Assembly: GCA_964527785.1 (NCBI GenBank)
Contig: CAZGNO010000096.1
Location: 1 to 14,164 of the forward strand
Direction: 5' to 3'
Length of the DNA stretch: 14,164 nt
DNA from: JADJXV01 sp964527785
GTDB taxonomy: Bacteria > Bacteroidota > Ignavibacteria > Kapaibacteriales > UBA961
Shown: positions 1 to 6,729 of the stretch, in pieces
How the letters are laid out: each line of letters starts with the position of its first letter
Position numbering within the stretch: the stretch's first letter is position 1
Notes under the pieces: generated by a model
What the model was told of the DNA's origin: nothing
Database searches by the model: none
Seen by the model: the letters and a program-made list of their open reading frames with translations, nothing else
Translations under genes and position numbers: made by a program

Positions 1-31
1 GAGATTCTTCGTTGCACTCAGAATGACGGGC
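1..31 (+). repeat. Dispersed agattcttcg...cagaatgac repeat, copy 1
   Basis: The sequence begins gagattcttcg and continues through ctcagaatgac. The same arrangement recurs at 229-260 in this orientation and at 158-192 inverted. From memory, short elements of this kind (agattcttcg ... ctcagaatgaca) occur in many copies in unrelated bacterial genomes and can form imperfect hairpins. The left edge may be cut by the window boundary. Confidence 0.6.
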
Positions 32-60
32 TATGTAAGAGATGTCATTTACAGCCCGTC
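25..60. repeat. Hairpin 1, upstream of the shared 67-base block
   Basis: gacgggct at 25-32 is the exact reverse complement of agcccgtc at 53-60. A further gtaa/ttac pairing (35-38 with 49-52) is possible after a two-base bulge. Its left arm overlaps the end of the preceding dispersed repeat. The caatta of the shared tail motif starts six bases after the hairpin. No T-tract follows, so it is unlikely to be a simple terminator. Confidence 0.6.
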
Positions 61-63
61 GTT

Positions 64-130
64 GTTCAATTATTTGCCAAATTATGGATATTTACCGCAA
101 CAATTATTTTTGTCTCAGCACTTATTGAGT
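64..130 (+). repeat. 67-base dispersed repeat, left copy
   Basis: This block aligns without gaps to 13962-14028. By eye about 12 of 67 positions differ. Shared cores include ccaaattatgg and attatttttgtctcagca. Both copies are in the same orientation and both lie just after a hairpin. No reading frame is conserved, so a non-coding dispersed repeat is the best description. Confidence 0.7.
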
Positions 131-151
131 CAGAATTAATTGAAAAATCAA

Positions 152-202
152 AGTGCTTTCATTCTGAGGGATTCACAGACCGAAGAATCTCCGCAAAGCA
201 CT
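152..202. repeat. Nested palindrome containing an inverted agattcttcg repeat
   Basis: agtgcttt at 152-159 pairs exactly with aaagcact at 195-202. Inside lies an inverted copy of the dispersed repeat (cattctgag ... gaagaatctcc, about 159-192), with its own possible stem attct/agaat (161-165 with 184-188). The copy is complementary in orientation to the one at 229-260, so the two could also pair with each other across a loop of about 36 bases. Confidence 0.55.
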
Positions 203-228
203 ACATATAAAGTTCTTAAGCAGCATAT

Positions 229-260
229 GGAGATTCTTCGCTAACGTTCAGAATGACAGG
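229..260 (+). repeat. Dispersed agattcttcg...cagaatgac repeat, copy 3
   Basis: The sequence runs ggagattcttcg, then ctaacgttcagaatgacagg. It matches the copy at 1-31 in order and orientation and is the reverse complement of the core at 158-192. It is non-coding. It is likely a member of a family with many copies elsewhere in the genome, although only this window can be seen here. Confidence 0.6.
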
Positions 261-324
261 AAAAATTAAATTGAAATTAATCTGTCCTACAACTTAATAT
301 GTGGGATTAATGTATGGTTAGTCT

Positions 325-341
325 TTGGGGCGATGCCCCAA
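325..341. terminator. GC-rich hairpin, possible end of permease transcript
   Basis: ttggggc (325-331) and gccccaa (335-341) form a perfect seven-base stem with a three-base loop, about 97 bases beyond the permease stop on the minus strand. It would be a stable RNA hairpin. It lacks a following run of T on either strand, so calling it an intrinsic terminator is tentative. It may instead be another of the palindromic repeats in this region. Confidence 0.3.
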
Positions 342-437
342 GCTTTGGAGTAACAGTATTTCTGTATGCATAAATAGAGTAAGCTTTCTTACAAAGGTAA
401 CTTAATGGATATAACCATCATGTATAAACAATCCACC

Positions 438-1268
438 CTACTCTTTCAATGCACCTGCAGTCAGCCCCTGAATAATCCTTTTGTGGAAGAACACAAACAT
501 AAAAAGTATCGGAATAGCAGAAATACTAGCCCCAGCCATTAAATGTCCCCAGTCAATAGATTGCTTGCCTAAATAGAATGCCAAACCAACAGGCAATGTT
601 CGCATTGATTCTTCGTTAGTAAAGAGGAACGGAAATAAAAACGAGTTCCAATTACTCAGGAACACATACAGTGCCAATACAGTTAGTATCGGCTTTGAAA
701 GCGGCATTACAATTTTCCAGATAATATACCATTCTCCTGCTCCGTCAATTCGGGCAGCATCTTCAATTTCTGCAGGTAATGCAAGGATGTATTGCCGAAC
801 TAAAAATACTCCAAGCGGAGTTACAAGCCACGGAATAATGAGTGCAAAATAGGTATTTATCCATCCAAATTCCACCATCAGCCGATAGAGCGGAATCATT
901 ATCACTTGCTGCGGAATCATCATCACACCCAAAATCGAACCGAATATCCAACGTTTTCCTATAAAATTCCTTCGAGCAAGTCCATATCCCACCCAAAGAC
1001 AGAAAATTACATTCCCTGCTGTTACTGCCAACGCTACAAGTGTTGAATTCAAAAAATACTTTCCAAAAGCATCCGATCTGAGTGCATCTGTATAATTATC
1101 AAGTGAAGTAGGAGCTGAAAATAATCCTCCGAACGTACCATAACTTTCGGGATGCAGTCGCAGTGAAAGCAAGAGCATCCACAGCATCGGTGCAATCATT
1201 CCAAATGCGACTATTCCGAGTATTGAATACAGCAGTACTTTAGTCAAAGCCGTTGTTTTTTCAACCAT
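438..1268 (-). CDS. ABC transporter permease, MalG-like (carbohydrate type)
   Basis: This is an inner-membrane permease subunit of a binding-protein-dependent ABC importer, of the MalG/UgpE/AraQ type that usually carries sugars or related small solutes. At 276 residues it has the normal family length. About six hydrophobic segments are visible, the first at residues 10-35. The cytoplasmic EAA loop that docks on the ATPase is clear at about 168-193 (IEDAARIDGAGEW, later MPLSKP). The C-terminus, GLTAGALKE, is typical of the subfamily. The ATG start is followed by a short charged stretch before the first membrane helix. There is no Shine-Dalgarno sequence. The usual partners (MalF-like permease, solute-binding protein, ATPase) are not adjacent: rsmD diverges upstream and repeats lie downstream. 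The substrate cannot be inferred. The gene appears intact. Confidence 0.93.
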   Translation of the reverse strand: MVEKTTALTKVLLYSILGIVAFGMIAPMLWMLLLSLRLHPESYGTFGGLFSAPTSLDNYTDALRSDAFGKYFLNSTLVALAVTAGNVIFCLWVGYGLARRNFIGKRWIFGSILGVMMIPQQVIMIPLYRLMVEFGWINTYFALIIPWLVTPLGVFLVRQYILALPAEIEDAARIDGAGEWYIIWKIVMPLSKPILTVLALYVFLSNWNSFLFPFLFTNEESMRTLPVGLAFYLGKQSIDWGHLMAGASISAIPILFMFVFFHKRIIQGLTAGALKE

Positions 1269-1437
1269 TTTCTATTCGGTTATAATAAAAACGTGCAATA
1301 AAACCAAATCAACATTGCATCCTCTTGGCTCGCGAACCACTCTAGGTATTCAAATTGTTTTGGTACTATGAGATGCAAAAGTATTATTTTGCCGTCAGCC
1401 AACAAAGGAACATAGAAAATTTCAAGCAAAAAAGACA
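1269..1437. promoter_or_regulatory. Divergent intergenic region between permease and rsmD
   Basis: These 169 bases separate two divergent starts and must hold both promoters. On the plus strand, ttttg (1358-1362) followed by tattattttg (1382-1391) resembles the Bacteroidota -33 TTTG and -7 TAnnTTTG boxes at roughly the expected 19-22 base spacing, and would serve rsmD. No equally good element is evident for the permease on the minus strand. Confidence 0.35.
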
Positions 1438-1998
1438 ATGAGAATTATTTCTGGAACACTCAAAGGACGGATAATAACCACCTCTGCACCACCGGGTGTT
1501 CGACCCACTACCGACCGCGCACGTGAAACTATTTTTAATATTCTCGACACTATGATTGACTTTGAAGGGATTCGCGTTCTGGACCTCTGTGCCGGTACCG
1601 GTGCGCTGGGTTTGGAAGCGTTAAGTCGGGGTGCACTTTATTGCTGTTTTGTAGAACTTTCTCGAAAAACTTCAGAAGCAATCGTTAAAACAATCCAAAA
1701 CTTTAAATTGGAAGCGTCCGTCTGCTCTGTCATTACTGCCGATTCCCGTGCATTTCTAAAAAGATTTTCGTTCAGTACAGACAGCCGGTTTGACCTGATA
1801 TTCGCAGATCCTCCGTATAAAGAGAAACTCATAAACCCACTTTTCGGTTTAATTATCGAAAAACAAATTCTTAGTGGTAACGGAGTATTCGTTGCAGAAC
1901 ACGATATTCGTGAAGCTGCTATCCTTCCTGAACTCTATGAAAAAAGTGCTACTAGAGTTTTTGGTGAAACAGTTGTTGATTTTTTTAATATGAAGTAA
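1438..1998 (+). CDS. rsmD: 16S rRNA (guanine(966)-N2)-methyltransferase RsmD
   Basis: RsmD transfers a methyl group from S-adenosylmethionine to N2 of G966 (E. coli numbering) of 16S rRNA during assembly of the small ribosomal subunit. The protein has 186 residues, normal for the family. The N-terminus, MRIISGTLKGR, and the RPTTDRARETIFNIL block (residues 22-36) are family signatures. The SAM-binding motif DLCAGTGALG lies at 49-58, followed by LEALSRGA. The catalytic DPPY motif of N-methyltransferases is at 124-127. The ATG start has an A-rich leader and no Shine-Dalgarno sequence. The next gene begins within 20 bases on the same strand, so the two may be co-transcribed, although their functions are unrelated. 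Confidence 0.95.
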   Translation: MRIISGTLKGRIITTSAPPGVRPTTDRARETIFNILDTMIDFEGIRVLDLCAGTGALGLEALSRGALYCCFVELSRKTSEAIVKTIQNFKLEASVCSVITADSRAFLKRFSFSTDSRFDLIFADPPYKEKLINPLFGLIIEKQILSGNGVFVAEHDIREAAILPELYEKSATRVFGETVVDFFNMK

Positions 1999-2016
1999 CT
2001 CTTGATTTCTATGCAT

Positions 2017-3702
2017 ATGAAGCAGTATACAGTTTTAATCCTCAGTATATGGGTTTTCGTTTTTCACTCTGCCTTTGCTCAAAAACCACTTTTTGAATTA
2101 CTGCCTCCCCAAAACACAGGCGTAACATTTGCAAACCTGATTACTGAGACAGAAGAATTTAATATTTCCAAAAATTCATACGCCTATAATGGTGGTGGTG
2201 TTGCCATCGGTGATATAAACGGTGACGGACTGCCTGATATGTATTTTACAGCCACTCAATTACCTAACCGCTTGTATTTGAACAAGGGAAATTTCAAATT
2301 CGAGGAAATTTCTCATAACGCGGGTGTGGATGATACTGTGAAGCCAAGTTTTGGAGTCAGTATGGCTGATGTGGATGGTGACGGTGATTTGGATATATAT
2401 ATATGCAAATACGGTCAGCGAAATGTACTATACATCAATAACGGCAACCTTACATTTACAAACAAAGCGAAAGAATTCGGGCTTGACGTTTTAAGTAATT
2501 CCATTCAATCCGTTTTTTTTGATTATGACCGTGACGGTGATTTAGACTGCTATATTTCTCTCAATGGTGAGGTTCAGGAATTTCGCCAAAAACGTGGATT
2601 CAGCGACAAATTTTTTCAAAATGACGGTAAAGGGCACTTTACAGACGTTTCATTGAAGGCAGGAATTTATGATGCTAAATATGGATTGAGTGTTGTTACC
2701 GGAGATATCAACAATGACGGTTGGATGGATATTTTTGTAGGGAATGATTTTGAAGGGAGCGATATACTGTATATAAATAATCAGAACGGAACATTCACCG
2801 ATATTTCAGTAAAAGCATTTGACCACAGCTCTCACTTTACTATGGGAGCCGATATTGCCGATTTTAATAATGACGGATTGCTCGATATCGCCTCGGTGGA
2901 TATGATGCCCGAAGATTACAAGCGCCGTCAAACTCAAATTTCATTACTTTCATTCTATAGTCCCGCATTTGATTCTGCCGAAATAGGACGAAATGTTCTG
3001 CACCTTAACAGGGGTAATTCATGCTTCAGTGATATAGCATATTTTGCGGGAGTTGCCGAAACAGACTGGAGTTGGGCGTGTTTTTTTGCTGATTTTGATA
3101 ATGACGGCTGGAAAGATTACTTTGTAGCAAACGGTCTTAAACGTGATGCATTTGACCAGGATATTGTTCGATATAAATTCCGTGATAAAAATAATATATT
3201 ACCTGTTGTACTGCAAATGCCACAACATCGCGTGCCAAACTACACATTCCACAATAAAGGTAACCTTACATTTACAAATGAAGCAGCTTCTTGGGGCGAC
3301 GGTTTGCCCGTAACTACGAATGGTGCTTCGATTGCCGATTTGGATGGTGACGGCGATTTGGATATGGTATGGAATAATTTGGATACGGTCGCAACTATCT
3401 ATAGGAATAATTCTGTAGAGCAGGATCGCGGGCATTATTTACGAATTAAACTTCAAGGAAGAGATCAAAATCCATATGCAATCGGTGCTCGTGCAACTAT
3501 TTACTCAGGTTCTATTTCACAGGTTCAAGAACTTGCTCCTACTCGTGGATTCTTATCCAGTGTTGAGCCGGTATTACATTTCGGAATCGGTAATTCTACA
3601 GTGATTGACCGTATTGTGATTCGGTGGAGTAATGGCACGGAAACAATAATCAACGACAAAACAAAATGCAACCAAGTACTTACAATCCAACAACCTAGGT
3701 AA
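2017..3702 (+). CDS. Exported CRTAC1-like FG-GAP/VCBS repeat protein with ASPIC/UnbV domain
   Basis: This is a predicted exported beta-propeller protein of unknown ligand. The start chosen is the ATG at 2017, which gives a compact signal peptide (MKQYTVLIL ... AFAQ) and 561 residues. In-frame ATG at 2011 and TTG at 2002 are alternatives, and none has a Shine-Dalgarno sequence. Seven Asp-rich, calcium-binding-like loops of the DxDGDGxxD type occur near residues 66, 118, 169, 230, 282, 359 and 441 (for example DVDGDGDLD and DFNNDGLLD), typical of FG-GAP/VCBS blades. From about 473 to 557 is an ASPIC/UnbV domain (HYLRIKLQG, AIGARATIYSG, RGFLSS, IRWSNG). The N-terminal FELLPPQNTGVTF ... YNGGGVAIGD strongly resembles Bacteroidota CRTAC1 proteins. 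Many of those, as I recall, are about twice as long; this one stops after the first ASPIC domain. It may share a transcript with rsmD. Confidence 0.88.
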   Translation: MKQYTVLILSIWVFVFHSAFAQKPLFELLPPQNTGVTFANLITETEEFNISKNSYAYNGGGVAIGDINGDGLPDMYFTATQLPNRLYLNKGNFKFEEISHNAGVDDTVKPSFGVSMADVDGDGDLDIYICKYGQRNVLYINNGNLTFTNKAKEFGLDVLSNSIQSVFFDYDRDGDLDCYISLNGEVQEFRQKRGFSDKFFQNDGKGHFTDVSLKAGIYDAKYGLSVVTGDINNDGWMDIFVGNDFEGSDILYINNQNGTFTDISVKAFDHSSHFTMGADIADFNNDGLLDIASVDMMPEDYKRRQTQISLLSFYSPAFDSAEIGRNVLHLNRGNSCFSDIAYFAGVAETDWSWACFFADFDNDGWKDYFVANGLKRDAFDQDIVRYKFRDKNNILPVVLQMPQHRVPNYTFHNKGNLTFTNEAASWGDGLPVTTNGASIADLDGDGDLDMVWNNLDTVATIYRNNSVEQDRGHYLRIKLQGRDQNPYAIGARATIYSGSISQVQELAPTRGFLSSVEPVLHFGIGNSTVIDRIVIRWSNGTETIINDKTKCNQVLTIQQPR

Positions 3703-3707
3703 CTTCA

Positions 3708-4880
3708 CTATTCACTTTTCTTCCTTGCCAATGCCGGTGAAATTGTTACCCATATAACTGAAAAAATGAGTGAAATCCCAAAAGTCAGGGCTATCATCAG
3801 TGATCGCCGAGGAGTTGCACATTGTTTCGGTTTAATCGCCTTATCCAATACCTGAATAACCGGAACATCTCTCGCTTCCTGTATTGATTCCTGCATCCGT
3901 TGTGATTCGAGATACCCGTTGATTTGCTCTTGAATTTTCATATCCCTCAATAGATTGAGGTATTGCCGCCCTAGATGAGGTACATTTCCCAGAGGGATAG
4001 AATATTTATCCACCGAATCAAGTCCGCCGCTTTGCGCTATTGCATATTGCGACAGCAAACTTTTTACCTTTTGTTCAAATGATTGCACAATCGGTGAATT
4101 GGGCTGGTACTGCTGCCGTATTGCTTCAAGTTCAATCTGCGCCTTACCCAACTCTGTCCCGACACTCGCAGCACCGGATACAATTGCTTTGGTCTGGTCA
4201 TCAATCGTAAATACTTTATTCAACTGTTGAAACTTCTCCATTGCCTCTTGTGTAGAGTCAAGTTTGTGTTTGGTTACAATCATCAAACGCTCAATGAATT
4301 CTCGGGTTTTGCGTGCTGTAGATACATTTTTATCACGCAGCATTTGATCCAAACATAGAGTTATTGTATTTGGAATATCACTCGAAAGCTGTGCAGCAAT
4401 ACTTTTCTCTTCATCAGAAGCAAAGTATTTTGTACCAATTGTACATTCTATTCCGGTGACACCTGAGCGAATTCTTGCGTCAATATAGAGTGTAGACTGT
4501 AGAATATTACAAATCGTTCCTGTATCGAGCCCTTTGTAAAAAGGGTGTTCCGGTAAATTTAGTTTCTTTACTACCCTCTCTGCAATCGAATAACTTGTAA
4601 TAATATCTGCCGATACCGCCGATGATTTTGAGTCCATCCCGCCAAATGACAAACCCGGCGCAGCACTTTGCAGCAATGCTGCAAGACCGCCGCCGCTACT
4701 ACGCTGCTCCGGAGGCATAAGGGTTGTTACGCCAATGAATGTTTGAGGCATAAAATAGCTGTATGCAGTAACAATTACAACACATATTACAACTACAGAA
4801 ATAACAAACTTCAGTCGTTTGCGAATAATTCCCAAAAATTCGACTATAGTAACGCTTTTATGTTCTTGGAGGTCTTGCAT
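3708..4880 (-). CDS. Wzz/GumC-like polysaccharide chain-length/co-polymerase protein
   Basis: This is an inner-membrane, largely periplasmic protein of the Wzz/polysaccharide co-polymerase family, which controls chain length and links polymerisation to the outer-membrane exporter. At 390 residues it has the expected plan: a short cytoplasmic N-terminus, TM1 at about 24-44, a long periplasmic region with probable coiled coils (about 186-222 and 238-282, including YQPNSPIVQSFEQKV), and a proline-containing stretch (KPKQCATPRR, 350-359) just before TM2 at 361-381. It ends about nine residues after TM2, so there is no fused BY-type tyrosine kinase domain. A Gly/Ser-rich insertion (61-87) follows the conserved MPPEQ. 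It lies 11 bases after the wza-like gene, almost certainly in one operon. Its stop is five bases from the convergent CRTAC1-like gene. Confidence 0.87.
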   Translation of the reverse strand: MQDLQEHKSVTIVEFLGIIRKRLKFVISVVVICVVIVTAYSYFMPQTFIGVTTLMPPEQRSSGGGLAALLQSAAPGLSFGGMDSKSSAVSADIITSYSIAERVVKKLNLPEHPFYKGLDTGTICNILQSTLYIDARIRSGVTGIECTIGTKYFASDEEKSIAAQLSSDIPNTITLCLDQMLRDKNVSTARKTREFIERLMIVTKHKLDSTQEAMEKFQQLNKVFTIDDQTKAIVSGAASVGTELGKAQIELEAIRQQYQPNSPIVQSFEQKVKSLLSQYAIAQSGGLDSVDKYSIPLGNVPHLGRQYLNLLRDMKIQEQINGYLESQRMQESIQEARDVPVIQVLDKAIKPKQCATPRRSLMIALTFGISLIFSVIWVTISPALARKKSE

Positions 4881-4891
4881 AATAAATGAAT

Positions 4892-6583
4892 TTATGGTGT
4901 TGTATTGTTAGAACTTGACAACGTTAGTATAAGCACAACAATTGTAGCAATCTGGGCAGTAATTGTAAGTCCGGTAGTCAATGCATCAATAAATCTGACT
5001 TTTGATTCAGGAATTTCAGGAACCATTATATTGTCCCCTGCTTGAATCGAGGTGGAATTGTCTGATGCAAGAAGCTGCTCCCCACGCGGTTTAACTACCA
5101 AAACTTCCCCTTCATCTGCTTTATAGGCATAGCCGCCTGCCAAATTTATATAATCCTTGAATGATAGATTTGGCTTATAGAGTACTTTGCCCGGCATATT
5201 TACTCTGCCCACAATATTTACAAAGTTTTTCTTTTCGGGAATATGAATTGAATCTTCATGGACAAGAAAGATTTTTTGTGCAGGAGAATTAGCATCCGAC
5301 ATTTTAGTAAAATCAATCGAAATCATCCCTTTGGCTTGCCGTTGCCCCTCACGAAAATATGCTTTTTCTCTCTCTGACATCGAATTGACGGGCTGTCCCA
5401 TCAACCGTATAAATTCGTAATCCGGCTCTTCTTTATAGTCGCGACGTCGGATAAGCACAGCATTTTTAAGGTCTGCATTCTCGGTTAAGCCGCCGGCTCG
5501 CGCTATAGCATCAGCCAATGTTGTACTATTTGCATTGATCCCATATCTCCCCGGGAACTGTACTTCCCCTTTAACTGCAACGGTCACTCCGGAGTGCCAG
5601 TCAGGAATAGAGCGAACAAATACCCTGTCTCCGGCGCGGATTGCAACATCACCCGGGAATGTACCTTCACCACTCAAAAGGTTCTGTTGCCAGCCATTAA
5701 TACTCACTGATATTTTTTCGGTTGAAGAGCCGGAATTTTTAAAGCGAACTATCTCTATGGAATCCAAAAATGCCGACGGAAGTACTCCTTGCGTAAATCG
5801 CAGAAGGGTCGAGAGCATATCCCCTTCCACAAACTCGAAAGCACCGGGAACATTCACATCACCACTCACTTCTACAATGTTACGTTCGGGGTAAGGTGCT
5901 ACATTCACAATATCGCCTCCCTGTAAAGTTGGGTTTCCGTTTTTTTCCCCCAGCAAATAAAACCGCACTAAATCTGCAACTATCGGCTTTGCGATTCCTT
6001 CTCTACGGATAGTGATATGCCTCTGTGAGCCATTATACATCAATCGTCCGGCACGTTCTATTACTTCTGATAACCTGTCTGCCGGGGAAGCCGGAATATA
6101 ACCCGGTGAGCGTACACTGCCGATAACCATAACCTTAAATTTACGAATACTCTTTAAAGAAAGTGATATACTTCTAGTTTTGTAAATACTTTCCACTTTA
6201 GCAGCTACTATTTTTTCAGTTTCTGCGAGGGTTTTCCCTTTTACGCTAATTGCTCCAATTTCGGGAATAACGAGCTTTGCTTCCGGTGTAATGGTCAAAT
6301 CATAGAGCTTTGGTTCAAGAGCACCAATAAACAAACTCACCCCGTCTTGAGGTCCGAGGATATACTCTTCCGGATTTACAGGTTGCTCAATCAGTCCTGC
6401 TGCTTCTTTGGCTACATCCGCCGAGTTTTTCACACCTACTGTATCGTATTCACCCGGTTTTGCCATCGGCGGTTTGGGTAATTTGAGTGTAGGAATTTGT
6501 GATTGCAGGGGAAGAAAGTTAAGCAGATTACATAATAACGCAACGACGAAAACATCAGAGAATTTTATCTGTCGTGGAAGCAT
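4892..6583 (-). CDS. Polysaccharide export protein, Wza/KpsD-like with four SLBB domains
   Basis: This is a predicted exporter component that forms the periplasm/outer-membrane channel for capsular or extracellular polysaccharide. The 563-residue protein starts with a hydrophobic export signal (residues 8-29). The Poly_export domain follows at about 72-146 (EYILGPQDGVSLFI, then LVIPEIGAISVKGKTL). Four SLBB domains are marked by GxVxxPG turns: GSVRSPG (155), GDVNVPG (241), GEVQFPG (339) and GRVNMPG (459), each followed by an LxxxIxxAGG-like helix. A hydrophobic segment near the C-terminus (about 537-556) would be the membrane-spanning part. There is no clear lipobox cysteine after the signal, unlike E. 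coli Wza. It is the first gene of the wza-wzz pair. No glycosyltransferase, flippase or polymerase gene is nearby, so the polymer cannot be guessed. Confidence 0.9.
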   Translation of the reverse strand: MLPRQIKFSDVFVVALLCNLLNFLPLQSQIPTLKLPKPPMAKPGEYDTVGVKNSADVAKEAAGLIEQPVNPEEYILGPQDGVSLFIGALEPKLYDLTITPEAKLVIPEIGAISVKGKTLAETEKIVAAKVESIYKTRSISLSLKSIRKFKVMVIGSVRSPGYIPASPADRLSEVIERAGRLMYNGSQRHITIRREGIAKPIVADLVRFYLLGEKNGNPTLQGGDIVNVAPYPERNIVEVSGDVNVPGAFEFVEGDMLSTLLRFTQGVLPSAFLDSIEIVRFKNSGSSTEKISVSINGWQQNLLSGEGTFPGDVAIRAGDRVFVRSIPDWHSGVTVAVKGEVQFPGRYGINANSTTLADAIARAGGLTENADLKNAVLIRRRDYKEEPDYEFIRLMGQPVNSMSEREKAYFREGQRQAKGMISIDFTKMSDANSPAQKIFLVHEDSIHIPEKKNFVNIVGRVNMPGKVLYKPNLSFKDYINLAGGYAYKADEGEVLVVKPRGEQLLASDNSTSIQAGDNIMVPEIPESKVRFIDALTTGLTITAQIATIVVLILTLSSSNNTTP

Positions 6584-6635
6584 GAGATGGGATAATAGTT
6601 ATTGGAATTTGGAGTATTTGAAATGAAATATACCA

Positions 6636-6643
6636 CAAAAATA
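6636..6643 (-). promoter_or_regulatory. Candidate -7 box for the wza-wzz unit
   Basis: Read on the minus strand this is TATTTTTG, an exact match to the Bacteroidota -7 consensus TAnnTTTG, about 53 bases before the Wza-like start codon. A TTTG -33 box at the expected spacing is not evident, and such an AT-rich octamer can arise by chance in this composition, so confidence is low. Confidence 0.3.
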
Positions 6644-6673
6644 GAAAAAAATACTAAGAGCAGATAGTTTTTC

Positions 6674-6706
6674 AAAACAAAAGCCGCTCTCGGACAGAAA
6701 GCGGCT
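6674..6706 (-). terminator. Intrinsic terminator of pckA
   Basis: On the minus strand, agccgct and agcggct (6700-6706 and 6682-6688 on the plus strand) form a perfect GC-rich seven-base stem with an 11-base loop. It is followed directly by tttgtttt. It lies 24 bases past the pckA stop, as expected for a Rho-independent terminator, and would separate pckA from the wza-wzz unit on the same strand. Confidence 0.8.
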
Positions 6707-6729
6707 CTAGTTACTTCATATTCGAGTAT

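Larger units (their letters stand above)
1..437. other. Repeat-rich non-coding region left of the permease gene
   Basis: I see no credible gene here. The stretch holds several short palindromic or dispersed elements, listed separately: three copies of an agattcttcg/cagaatgac-type repeat (about 1-31, 158-192 inverted, 229-260), a hairpin at 25-60, a 67-base block at 64-130 that recurs at the right end of the window, an 8-base inverted repeat at 152-159/195-202, and a GC-rich hairpin at 325-341. The minus-strand permease ends at 438, so this is also its 3' flank. The remaining sequence is AT-rich and featureless to my eye. Confidence 0.7.

Noticed and set aside
1..260. CRISPR array
   Set aside because: The repeats are few, imperfect, unevenly spaced and in mixed orientation, with no cas genes nearby.
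1269..1320. Sigma-70-like promoter for the permease (ttggtt, 17 bases, tataac on the minus strand)
   Set aside because: The -35 match is poor, and the presumed lineage does not use the classical sigma-70 consensus, so the match is probably due to AT-rich composition.
2002..2016. TTG at 2002 as the start of the CRTAC1-like gene
   Set aside because: Two in-frame ATG codons follow within 15 bases, and the one at 2017 gives a more typical signal peptide. No ribosome-binding site favours the TTG.
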